5,210 nt of DNA from JAABYT01 sp041581935 (GCA_041581935.1 JBFICP010000241.1:1-5210); one strand, 5' to 3'; counted from the first letter of the stretch, positions 1 through 5,210 are shown. Program-made: numbers and translations. Notes: generated by a model not told the origin, from the letters alone.

Positions 1-135
1 GGCTTTTTCCGCGCCCGGCGCCGACGGGACCAGGTCCGCTCGAGGGGGGGACACACGGGCGCGCGCACGTGACCGACCAGCTGGGAGTTCGAATTGGTCC
101 GCTCCAGCCTCGCCGGTACGGGGATCTTCGCACGC

Positions 136-1116
136 TCAGCGCGTGGTTCGCAGCGGCAGACAGCCGGTCCGGATGCCGCGCGCGCTGAGCTTTTCACAGA
201 GCTGTTTCGCGGTTGCTTCGCTCGCGAAAGGCCCGACCCTGAGTCGGTACCAGACAGTCTTGTCTTCACCTATCTCGGCGCGCTCCACGCTGGCGTCGAG
301 GCCGCCGAAGATGTCGGGATGATGCTTCTGGTAGCTCGACCAGTCCCGACGGATGTATTCCTCGGATCGCGACGCGGCGAGCTGGACACGGTATACGCGA
401 TCGCCGCTCGCCGGCGACCGGGGCGTGCCCGCGCTGCCTCGGGTCGTGTCACTCACACGCGTATGATTGTTCGGCGGTGTCGGCGTCGTTGCGGTCGAGG
501 TATCGACTTTCATCAACGTTGCCGCCGTAAGCGTCTCGGTCGCGACGCCGCGGGCCGAAGGCTCCGGCTGTCTCATCACCACCGATCGCGGCTCGGGCTG
601 CGCAGCAATCGTGTTGGGCGGCGCCTCGAGTGATTCGCTGGGTGGAGACGCCAGATTCGAATACGTTCCGGCGTCGAGCTTGGCAAGCTCGCTTCTGGCG
701 CGGAAATGACCACCGTCAGCCGCCATGGCCAGCCACTTGACGGCTTCATCGGTGTCTTGCGCGACGCCTTTTCCTTCGAGGTAGAGCATGCCCAGATTGT
801 ACTGGGCGACGCTCGAGTTCCCCTCGGCCGCACGTCGATACCAACGCACGGATTCCCGATAGTCCATCGGGACGCCTTCACCGTAACTGTACATGAGCGC
901 AAGGATGGACTGCGCTTTTGCGTCTCCGTTCTCGGCGAGGGGTCTGAATATTGCCAGCGCGGTTTCGAAATCGCCGCGCTTGTATGCTGCCGCGCCTTTG
1001 TCGAAAAGCGGCTGCGCGAATAGTGACGAGGCGACGAGCAGCATCACAGCGCCGGAACATAGAGCCAGTCTTCGCATAATGGGGTCGACCATCGGTTTGT
1101 TTCGGAAAATCATCAT
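136..1116 (-). CDS. Secreted Sel1-repeat protein with C-terminal SPOR domain
   Basis: Predicted 326-residue periplasmic or envelope protein. Residues 14-34 form a signal peptide (Met-Arg-Arg, then a Leu/Val/Ala-rich core, possible cleavage after LFA). Residues about 41-65 look like a partial repeat, and 66-100 and 102-136 are two good Sel1 repeats (AxAQ..L..MY..GxGV..D...(A/S)V.W...AA), a fold used for protein contacts. Residues about 151-237 are a Ser/Thr/Pro-rich linker. Residues about 238-322 are a SPOR domain (VYRVQLAAS start, WYRLRVGPF, CEKLSARGI). SPOR domains of known members bind peptidoglycan stripped of stem peptides, often at the septum. Cys307 and Cys319 could form a disulfide. 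The start at 1116 was chosen because a GGAG lies 9 nt upstream; the frame is open back to 1236, but that stretch looks non-coding. A LALC string near the signal core is a poor lipobox, so a lipoprotein is unlikely. The protease gene lies 153 bp upstream in the same direction. The exact role is unknown. Confidence 0.9.
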   Translation of the reverse strand: MMIFRNKPMVDPIMRRLALCSGAVMLLVASSLFAQPLFDKGAAAYKRGDFETALAIFRPLAENGDAKAQSILALMYSYGEGVPMDYRESVRWYRRAAEGNSSVAQYNLGMLYLEGKGVAQDTDEAVKWLAMAADGGHFRARSELAKLDAGTYSNLASPPSESLEAPPNTIAAQPEPRSVVMRQPEPSARGVATETLTAATLMKVDTSTATTPTPPNNHTRVSDTTRGSAGTPRSPASGDRVYRVQLAASRSEEYIRRDWSSYQKHHPDIFGGLDASVERAEIGEDKTVWYRLRVGPFASEATAKQLCEKLSARGIRTGCLPLRTTR

Positions 1117-1125
1117 GATGATGAT

Positions 1126-1129
1126 CTCC
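1126..1129 (-). promoter_or_regulatory. Ribosome binding site fixing the Sel1/SPOR start
   Basis: GGAG on the minus strand, 9 nt before the ATG at 1116. Two ATGs follow in tandem (1116 and 1113); the first has the better spacing. The later ATG at 1077 has no comparable site and would leave a shorter n-region before the signal core. Confidence 0.65.
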
Positions 1130-1269
1130 AAAGTGTAGCTGCTAATCGGCGAATCGGCACGAGCGGGCCTTCCGCACGGCGCGCCCCGATCGCGAATGTA
1201 CTGTGCAGGGCGTTGTCCGCGACTAAACGCGCTCACGACGCGGGTAAATGGTAACGGTCGGGGGAATTC

Positions 1270-2826
1270 TTAGAGCGCGTGCGCGGGATGTACGGAGTGT
1301 CCGGCCTGGGTCTCGCCGGGGTTCTCAGGCTCGGCGTCGGCCGACTCGAACGGATTCTCGTCGCGATCCGGGGTCGAGGCAGTCGATACCGTCGGAACCA
1401 CTTTGTAAAAAGCCGTGCCGAGATGGTCGAGAGACGCTTCCAGATCCATGGGATTCTTGCGTGCCCACACTTGGATTTCCAGCAACAGGGGCGAAGTTTC
1501 CTTGTAGGCTTTCTCCGCGAGCTGCTCCATATCCTCGGGCGTCGAAACCGGGATGTACTCGCCGTCGTACACGGCGCCGGTGATGGTCTTCACGTCGAGC
1601 TGAAACGAGACCATGAAGGGGCCGCGAAACCCGACGTTCTTTTGCGAGCTGGCGATGTGCGCCTTGTGCGCCGGGCCGAGACTCTGAACCTTGGTGATCA
1701 CAGGGCTCTCGAAAGCGCCCCGCTCACTGTCTTCATCGGTCCACATCTCCAGAGTCATGCCGAGATGACCCTCGTAGTATTCGGCAACCTGTTCCTCTTC
1801 GGCTTTCCAGCCCTCGTCGAGGATGATATCGATGGTGTGGCTCTCGCCGTTACGCATAACCTCGAAGACAACGGTGTCGCCTTTGGCGTAGCTTGCAATG
1901 GTGCGCATGGCCTGGTCGGCGGCGGTCACACCCACCTCGTTGATCTTGTAGATGACGTCACGAGCTGTCAGCTTGCCGGCGCTCGGGCCCTCTTTCGGAT
2001 CCTTGGTGACGATGATGGCTGCGTGTCCATCGGGCACCTTGAAGATTTCGGCCTCGTCCGGGGTCAGGCTGCTGACGATAGAGTTCAGGCCCGCGTCGCC
2101 CCAGCTCGGTGGGCCGCTGTGGAGCTGCGCCGTGATCTTTCTGACCAGGTTGATAGGCACGGCATAGCCAATGCCGACATTCGCGCCGTCCTTGGTCGAG
2201 GCAATGGCCGTGTTCATGCCGATGACTTCGCCGGCGTGATTGAACAAGGCACCTCCGGAGTTACCCGGGTTAATCGCGGCGTCGGTCTGCAGGTACGGCG
2301 TCAGGCCCGTGGCGAATCGCTCGGTGTGGGAGATGATGCCGCGGCTGATGGAATCCGGATTGCGGCCGAGCGGATTACCGACGGCGTAGGTTTCATCGCC
2401 GGCCGCCACTTGGCTGGAATCGCCGAGACGCGCCTCGGGAATGCCCTCGCAGTGCTCCATGCGCAGAATTGCGACGTCGGAGCGGGGGGTCGAATTGACG
2501 ACTTCGGCCTGGATTCCCGACGCCCGGTTCCAGCCGCGCGGAAACACCTCGACGACGGCTGCGTCCGCAATCACGTGATGGTTGGTCCAGACCTCGCAGT
2601 CCTGCGCCGAGACCAGAAAGCCCGAACCGGTGCCCGACTCCCATACGGAGTCTCCGACCCGGTCGATGCGTACGTGGGAGATGGTCTTGATGGAGACCGA
2701 GACGTTCAGCATGGCATCCGAGTCCACGGCGTTGTAGCGGTCGTAGGTGAAGACCGCCACCGGGATGACCGCGAGGATCATTCCCAGTACTCCGCCGCGC
2801 CACAGTAATGTGCTTTTCCGCGCCAT
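1270..2826 (-). CDS. Membrane-anchored HtrA/DegP-type serine protease with PDZ domain
   Basis: 518-residue S1C-family trypsin-like protease, expected in the periplasm. Residues 7-27 are a hydrophobic segment without a clear cleavage site, so a membrane anchor as in DegS is likely. The protease domain spans about 40-235 and shows the full triad: His84 in TNHHVI, Asp117 in SDVAIL, Ser190 in GNSGGAL. Residues about 244-338 form a PDZ domain (PKEGPSAGKL..RDVIYKIN). Residues about 354-456 resemble a second, divergent PDZ (HLGMTLEM, SPVITKVQSLGPAHKAHI, TPEDMEQL, LLLEIQVWAR) with an insertion near 393-425. Residues 457-518 are Pro/Glu-rich and probably disordered. The only cysteines, 77 and 126, flank the catalytic His and Asp and may pair. 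The start is supported by AGGT 7 nt upstream and the anchor at the extreme N-terminus. The likely role is cleavage or sensing of misfolded envelope proteins; the substrate is unknown. The degP or degS name is not assigned because the C-terminal half differs from both. Confidence 0.93.
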   Translation of the reverse strand: MARKSTLLWRGGVLGMILAVIPVAVFTYDRYNAVDSDAMLNVSVSIKTISHVRIDRVGDSVWESGTGSGFLVSAQDCEVWTNHHVIADAAVVEVFPRGWNRASGIQAEVVNSTPRSDVAILRMEHCEGIPEARLGDSSQVAAGDETYAVGNPLGRNPDSISRGIISHTERFATGLTPYLQTDAAINPGNSGGALFNHAGEVIGMNTAIASTKDGANVGIGYAVPINLVRKITAQLHSGPPSWGDAGLNSIVSSLTPDEAEIFKVPDGHAAIIVTKDPKEGPSAGKLTARDVIYKINEVGVTAADQAMRTIASYAKGDTVVFEVMRNGESHTIDIILDEGWKAEEEQVAEYYEGHLGMTLEMWTDEDSERGAFESPVITKVQSLGPAHKAHIASSQKNVGFRGPFMVSFQLDVKTITGAVYDGEYIPVSTPEDMEQLAEKAYKETSPLLLEIQVWARKNPMDLEASLDHLGTAFYKVVPTVSTASTPDRDENPFESADAEPENPGETQAGHSVHPAHAL

Positions 2827-2833
2827 TGGGACT

Positions 2834-2837
2834 ACCT
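2834..2837 (-). promoter_or_regulatory. Ribosome binding site of the protease gene
   Basis: AGGT (within ACAGGT) on the minus strand, 7 nt before the ATG at 2826. It supports this start. A perfect TTGACA lies upstream at 2866-2861, but no -10 hexamer sits at the right distance, so the promoter is not assigned. Confidence 0.5.
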
Positions 2838-2890
2838 GTCCGTCGTTACGCTCTCGATTCTGTCAAACCCTCGTGGGCATCTAGAAAGTT

Positions 2891-2926
2891 GGCTGTAGCC
2901 GTTGATTCAACGACACTTTTACAGCC
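2891..2926. repeat. Nested inverted repeats upstream of the protease
   Basis: Outer arms GGCTGTA (2891-2897) and TACAGCC (2920-2926) match perfectly over 7 bp. Inside them lies a second palindrome, CGTTGA-T-TCAACG (2900-2912). The two dyads are not concentric (centres near 2908.5 and 2906). The element lies 65 bp before the protease ATG, so it could be a regulator site or a hairpin in its 5' leader. The CTGT/ACAG spacing rules out a standard LexA box. Confidence 0.5.
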
Positions 2927-2968
2927 GTCTATATGACTATCGGCCAATAACACCGTTCTTTAAAGAGC

Positions 2969-3056
2969 CTGCCACGGGCGGGCAGACGGATCTGTGGGCT
3001 ATTGCACACTCGCTTTGAGAACCCCGTCGCGAAGCCCGCCCCGTTGCAATAAAGCC
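2969..3056 (+). other. Segment with three competing RNA stems
   Basis: Three pairings overlap. Stem 1: CTGCC (2969-2973) with GGCAG (2981-2985). Stem 2: ACGGGCGGGC (2974-2983) with GCCCGCCCCGT (3034-3044), 10 bp with one bulged C. Stem 3: GGCTATTGCA (2997-3006) with TGCAATAAAGCC (3045-3056), 10 bp with a 2-nt bulge. Stems 1 and 2 share bases. Stems 2 and 3 interleave and their 3' arms abut with no linker, so they are probably alternatives rather than a stable pseudoknot. The strand is inferred from the plus-strand terminator downstream; the pairings exist on both strands. Confidence 0.4.
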
Positions 3057-3102
3057 AGCGAATTCAGCAATTTCCGTCACTCAATCATAGATGATGAGCG
3101 GC

Positions 3103-3122
3103 CCGCCGGGGGCGACCGGCGG
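3103..3122 (+). other. GC-rich hairpin
   Basis: CCGCCGG (3103-3109) and CCGGCGG (3116-3122) form a perfect 7-bp stem around a 6-nt loop (GGGCGA). No T-run follows, so it is not a terminator. It lies between the competing stems and the terminator and may be part of the same transcript. Confidence 0.4.
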
Positions 3123-3166
3123 CATGGGAATGGCCTTCTTATGACGCGGTTCACATTTCGGGTCCC

Positions 3167-3191
3167 GGGCGTCAATGAATTGACGCTTTTT
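3167..3191 (+). terminator. Rho-independent terminator with no gene in front
   Basis: GCGTCAA (3169-3175), loop TGAA, TTGACGC (3180-3186), then five T's (3187-3191). The stem is a perfect 7 bp, and two G's before it can add G-U pairs. No plus-strand protein gene precedes it in the window. It therefore ends either a small RNA made from the 2900-3190 region or a leader that would attenuate the dioxygenase gene 90 nt further on. As DNA it is also an 18-bp dyad and could instead be an operator. Confidence 0.6.
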
Positions 3192-3218
3192 CGACGGGGG
3201 AAGTGGTGCGTGTCCATC

Positions 3219-3247
3219 TTGGGCGCGCTGTCCGGGCGAGCTATCAT
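3219..3247 (+). promoter_or_regulatory. Sigma70-like promoter of the dioxygenase gene
   Basis: TTGGGC (3219-3224, 3 of 6 matches), 17-bp spacer, TATCAT (3242-3247, 5 of 6 matches). The predicted start of transcription near 3254 gives a leader of about 27 nt before the ATG at 3281. Its position downstream of the terminator makes the dioxygenase independent of any transcript from further upstream. It also argues against the longer reading frame that opens at 3203. Confidence 0.45.
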
Positions 3248-3280
3248 CCCGCCACGGCCCGTCGAGCGAGCACTCACTTC

Positions 3281-4348
3281 ATGAAGCGGCAGCCCCTTCC
3301 AGGCCCCTGGGCCTGGCACGGTGAGGATCTGAAAAATGACCCATCCTGGGCGCACGCGCTGACTCCGGGCGAGCGGTTGGAGCTCGACACGACGCTCCGT
3401 GCGCTGCTGTCCCGCGGTGATGCCCCCCGTCCCGTCGGCAAGGCTGATTTTCCCCTGCCGACGCTCGGCCCCCGTCTGACCGCCATCGGCGCGGAGCTGG
3501 AAAACGGCTGCGGCGTCGCGAAGATTTCCGGCTTGCCCGTCGCCGACTGCGATGCACGCGCGCTGCAGACGCTGCTGTTCGGGATCGGCAGCTATCTCGG
3601 CACTCCGGTCTATCAAAACACCGAAGGCGAGCTGATCCACGCCATTTGTGACGAAGGTCCGGACGTCGGTTCACGCTATGGCGAGGTCCGAACAGGCGAG
3701 TCCGGCGGCACCTTCCTGTCATCCAGAGCGCGCGCGATGTCGAACCGGCTGCTGCGCTTTCATACCGATCGCTGCGACGTGGTCGGCCTGCTGTGTGTGC
3801 GCCAGGCGCGATCGGGCGGGGTGAGTCGCATCGCCAGCTCGGTAGCGGTGTACAACGCGATGCTCGAGCGCCGACCCGACCTGGTGGACCGGTTGTTCGC
3901 CCCCTACCATCGTTCGCGTTTCGGCGAGGAGGCTGGCAGCAACGGGGCCACTTACGCGCTACCGGTATTCGGCATTCGCGACGGCAAGTTCACGAGCCAC
4001 TACTCGCGAACCTATATCGAGTCGGCGCAGCTGCTCCCCGACGTGCCGAGCATGGACGCGGCACAGTGGGAGGCGCTCGATATGCTCCACGCGATTGCCG
4101 AAGCCCTTTGCATGGAGATGGTGCTCGCGCCCGGCGATCTCCAGTTTCTGAACAGCCATGTGACCTATCACGCACGCACGCAGTTCGAGGACGATCCGCG
4201 TCCCGGGCACCGCCGTTTGCTTTACCGATTATGGCTCAGCTCGCCCACGAGCCGCGCCCTGCCGGAGGGTCACGAGGTGCTGTGGCGCGCAATCGAGGCC
4301 GGCGCGCGGCGCGGCGGCATTGTCCAGCCAGCAGCGGTCGTCGCCTGA
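3281..4348 (+). CDS. TauD/TfdA-family Fe(II)/2-oxoglutarate dioxygenase
   Basis: 355-residue predicted non-haem iron oxygenase, cytoplasmic (no signal peptide). Such enzymes couple oxidation of a substrate to decarboxylation of 2-oxoglutarate to succinate and CO2. The iron ligands can be read: His161 and Asp163 in RFHTDR, and distal His297 in TYHARTQFEDD. Arg312 and Arg316 in RRLLYRLWLS lie 15 and 19 residues after the distal His and are the likely 2-oxoglutarate carboxylate contacts. Other family-like stretches are GCGVAKISGLPV (about 76-87) and GDLQFLNSHV (285-294). It is longer than E. coli TauD, so taurine is not assumed; the substrate is unknown. The start at 3281 fits the promoter at 3219-3247; the 26 extra codons back to 3203 look non-coding. 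The ribosome site is weak (GAGCGAG, 10 nt upstream). It converges on an Lrp/AsnC regulator with a 1-nt gap. Confidence 0.88.
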   Translation: MKRQPLPGPWAWHGEDLKNDPSWAHALTPGERLELDTTLRALLSRGDAPRPVGKADFPLPTLGPRLTAIGAELENGCGVAKISGLPVADCDARALQTLLFGIGSYLGTPVYQNTEGELIHAICDEGPDVGSRYGEVRTGESGGTFLSSRARAMSNRLLRFHTDRCDVVGLLCVRQARSGGVSRIASSVAVYNAMLERRPDLVDRLFAPYHRSRFGEEAGSNGATYALPVFGIRDGKFTSHYSRTYIESAQLLPDVPSMDAAQWEALDMLHAIAEALCMEMVLAPGDLQFLNSHVTYHARTQFEDDPRPGHRRLLYRLWLSSPTSRALPEGHEVLWRAIEAGARRGGIVQPAAVVA

Positions 4349-4356
4349 ATTAGGCG
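4342..4356. other. Dyad spanning both stop codons of convergent genes
   Basis: CGCCT (4342-4346) and AGGCG (4352-4356) pair around GAATT. The dyad covers the dioxygenase TGA (4346-4348) and the regulator TAA (4352-4350 on the minus strand). It has no T-run on either side, so it is a weak candidate for a bidirectional 3' end or a chance match. Confidence 0.3.
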
Positions 4357-4820
4357 TAATCGAGAGGCAGGGCCGTGGTGTGCTTGATGCGCTCCATGGC
4401 GAAGCTGGAGCTCACGTCGGCGATACCGGTATAGCGGATGAGGCGCTTGTAGAAGGCGTCGTAGGCCTTGATGTCGGGCACCACCACGCGCATGAGATAG
4501 TCGATGTCTCCGCTCATGCGATAGAACTCCACCACTTCGGGAAATCCGTCGATGGCGCGGGTAAATGCCTGCAACCACTCGTCGCTGTGCTGGCTGATGC
4601 GTAACGACACGAACACATCCACGCCGAGGTTCAAGCGTTCCCGGTCCAGCAGTGCCACCCGGCCCCGTAGCACCCCGGCTTTCTCCAGATTCTGAATGCG
4701 TCGCCAGCACGGCGTGGTGCTCAAGCCCACCCGGTCGGCAATTTCGGCGGTGGAAAGACCGGCATCGTGCTGAAGACAGTCGAGAATTCTGAGATCGATG
4801 CGGTCCAGTGACTTTTTCAT
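4350..4820 (-). CDS. Lrp/AsnC-family transcriptional regulator (DecR/YbaO-like)
   Basis: 156 residues, the full usual length for the family. Residues 4-20 (LDRIDLRILDCLQHDAG) begin the DNA-binding domain, and the helix-turn-helix covers about 23-48 (STAEIADRVGLSTTPCWRR). Residues about 66-150 form the RAM ligand-binding and oligomerisation domain, with the characteristic GDIDYLMRV at 104-112. TTPCWRR, the VALLD stretch, EW at 81-82, YDAFYKRL and SSFAMERIKHTT closely match my memory of E. coli DecR (YbaO), which activates cysteine-degradation genes; whether this protein senses cysteine is not known. No clear Shine-Dalgarno precedes the ATG. It lies divergent to the small membrane protein gene and convergent to the dioxygenase. 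Lrp-family members often regulate themselves and neighbours, and the palindrome 15 nt upstream fits that. Confidence 0.95.
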   Translation of the reverse strand: MKKSLDRIDLRILDCLQHDAGLSTAEIADRVGLSTTPCWRRIQNLEKAGVLRGRVALLDRERLNLGVDVFVSLRISQHSDEWLQAFTRAIDGFPEVVEFYRMSGDIDYLMRVVVPDIKAYDAFYKRLIRYTGIADVSSSFAMERIKHTTALPLDYA

Positions 4821-4827
4821 GCTGTGG

Positions 4828-4857
4828 TTGGCAAAAGAATTAGTAATTAATTCTAAT
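4828..4857 (+). promoter_or_regulatory. Candidate promoter of the small membrane protein gene
   Basis: TTGGCA (4828-4833, 5 of 6), 18-bp spacer, TCTAAT (4852-4857, 5 of 6). Transcription would start near 4864 and give a leader of nearly 60 nt. The palindrome fills the spacer, so a bound regulator would block it. An alternative lies at 4904-4912. Confidence 0.45.
4836..4854. promoter_or_regulatory. AT-rich palindrome, candidate Lrp/AsnC operator
   Basis: AGAATTA (4836-4842), GTAAT, TAATTCT (4848-4854): perfect 7-bp arms in a locally AT-rich stretch. Lrp-family sites are typically AT-rich imperfect palindromes of about 15 bp. It lies between the regulator and its divergent neighbour and overlaps hexamers of both candidate promoters, the usual place for autoregulation. 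Confidence 0.55.
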
Positions 4858-4879
4858 ATTCCGGCTTAAGGTAGAGCAA
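4850..4879 (-). promoter_or_regulatory. Candidate promoter of the Lrp/AsnC regulator gene
   Basis: On the minus strand, TTGCTC (4879-4874, 3 of 6), 18-bp spacer, TAGAAT (4855-4850, 5 of 6). Transcription would start near 4843, inside the palindrome, with a leader of about 23 nt. This supports autoregulation, but the -35 is weak. Confidence 0.35.
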
Positions 4880-4903
4880 CTTGCAAATTATTTCCAGAGA
4901 CTT

Positions 4904-4912
4904 TGGTATAAA
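4904..4912 (+). promoter_or_regulatory. Extended -10 element next to the ATG
   Basis: TGG followed by TATAAA (4907-4912) is an extended -10. The nearest -35-like hexamer, TTGCAA (4881-4886), is 20 bp away. The ATG at 4922 lies 10 nt past the hexamer, so a transcript from here would be nearly leaderless, which fits the lack of a Shine-Dalgarno sequence. Confidence 0.3.
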
Positions 4913-4921
4913 GTTACCTGC

Positions 4922-5185
4922 ATGAAGCTACTTACCCGACATCTGCGCAGCGTGGACGAGACTTATTTCCAGCACGCCCGGCACGCCATGGGGTTCGCGT
5001 TGAGCCTGTTCGCAGCCAGCCTCGCGTGCACGGTCCACGCGGTGCTGCCGTTTCTCTTCGAGCGCACCGGCAGCGACATCATTCGCCGCCTTCACGACCG
5101 CATGGTGGTCAACCGCCGGCGGCTGACGCGTGCAGCCGAGGCGTCCCTCGACCTAACGAGTGACTCGGCGGTCGCGGAGCGCTGA
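4922..5185 (+). CDS. Small membrane protein, DUF6356-like
   Basis: 87 residues. Residues about 22-46 are hydrophobic and form one predicted transmembrane helix, followed by the stretch HAVLPFLFERTGS (39-51) and a basic segment (RRLHDRMVVNRRR). The short N-terminal part before the helix (SVDETYFQHARHAMGF) together with that stretch matches what I remember of the DUF6356 family, small proteobacterial proteins of unknown function. This assignment is from memory of the pattern, not from a search. Arginine-rich residues after the helix suggest that the C-terminus stays in the cytoplasm. No clear Shine-Dalgarno is present, but the ATG sits just behind an AT-rich promoter region. It is divergent from the Lrp/AsnC regulator and is its most likely target besides the regulator itself. 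Confidence 0.75.
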   Translation: MKLLTRHLRSVDETYFQHARHAMGFALSLFAASLACTVHAVLPFLFERTGSDIIRRLHDRMVVNRRRLTRAAEASLDLTSDSAVAER

Positions 5186-5210
5186 GCGGCGCGCCTTACT
5201 CGGGGATCAA

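Larger units (their letters stand above)
2827..3280. other. Structured intergenic region between divergent genes
   Basis: 454 bp between the divergent protease and dioxygenase genes. I see no protein gene I would defend. It contains a nested inverted repeat (2891-2926), competing stems (2969-3056), a GC hairpin (3103-3122), an intrinsic terminator on the plus strand (3167-3191) and a sigma70-like promoter (3219-3247). A GTG-initiated frame at 2994-3284 is open and its stop overlaps the dioxygenase ATG, but its composition is not protein-like and it runs through the terminator. No tRNA, 6S, SRP or tmRNA signature was recognised. Confidence 0.7.

Noticed and set aside
75..99. Weak dyad GACCA/TGGTC with TTCGAA inside, after the Sel1/SPOR stop
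   Set aside because: Arms of 5 bp, no T-run on either strand. The GTTCGAAT string recalls a tRNA T-loop, but the flanking bases do not pair as a T-arm.
1117..1236. Longer N-terminus for the Sel1/SPOR protein starting at 1236
   Set aside because: It would bury the signal peptide 53 residues in. The ATG at 1116 has a GGAG at good spacing.
1279..2808. 509-codon open frame on the plus strand opposite the protease gene
   Set aside because: It mirrors the protease frame almost end to end, as happens in GC-rich genes. Its translation has no recognisable domain, while the minus strand shows a full catalytic triad and a PDZ domain.
2861..2866. Perfect TTGACA on the minus strand before the protease gene
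   Set aside because: No acceptable -10 hexamer lies 16-18 bp downstream; the nearest candidate is only 12 bp away.
3203..3280. Longer N-terminus for the dioxygenase starting at 3203
   Set aside because: The extra 26 residues look non-coding, and the best promoter (3219-3247) lies inside them.
2994..3284. 96-codon frame starting at GTG whose TGA overlaps the dioxygenase ATG (ATGA)
   Set aside because: The overlap suggests translational coupling, but the translation is not protein-like, no ribosome site precedes the GTG, and the frame runs through a terminator and a promoter.
5196..5210. Possible C-terminal end of a minus-strand gene (Leu-Ile-Pro-Glu-stop)
   Set aside because: Only four codons are visible before the window edge, too few to support a gene.

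Overview
The window is GC-rich, with Shine-Dalgarno-like sites and sigma70-like promoter hexamers in front of some genes. The proteins (Sel1/SPOR envelope protein, membrane-tethered HtrA-type protease, TauD-family dioxygenase, DecR/YbaO-like Lrp regulator, DUF6356-like small membrane protein) point to a proteobacterium, probably a high-GC gammaproteobacterium. That placement is inference from gene content only. There is no sign of a mobile element, CRISPR array, tRNA or rRNA.

Layout. From 1 to 135 I see no supportable gene. 136-1116 (minus) encodes a secreted Sel1-repeat/SPOR protein. 1270-2826 (minus) encodes a membrane-anchored trypsin-like (HtrA/DegP-type) protease with one clear PDZ domain, a second PDZ-like region and a disordered tail. 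The two read in the same direction, 153 bp apart, and both act in the envelope. A 454-bp non-coding stretch (2827-3280) follows. It holds nested inverted repeats near the protease start, a block with competing stems, a GC hairpin, a good plus-strand intrinsic terminator ending at 3191 with no gene in front of it, and a sigma70-like promoter for the next gene. 3281-4348 (plus) encodes an Fe(II)/2-oxoglutarate dioxygenase. It meets, tail to tail with one base between the stop codons, a minus-strand Lrp/AsnC regulator (4350-4820). An AT-rich control region (4821-4921) with a 19-bp palindrome separates the regulator from a divergent small membrane protein (4922-5185). The last 25 bases hold nothing I can assign.

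How the genes may work together. The minus-strand pair looks like an envelope quality-control or septal module. The regulator probably controls itself and its divergent neighbour through the shared palindrome. Whether it also controls the convergent dioxygenase cannot be told from sequence. The least explained part is the segment from about 2969 to 3191, which looks like an untranslated, terminated RNA.
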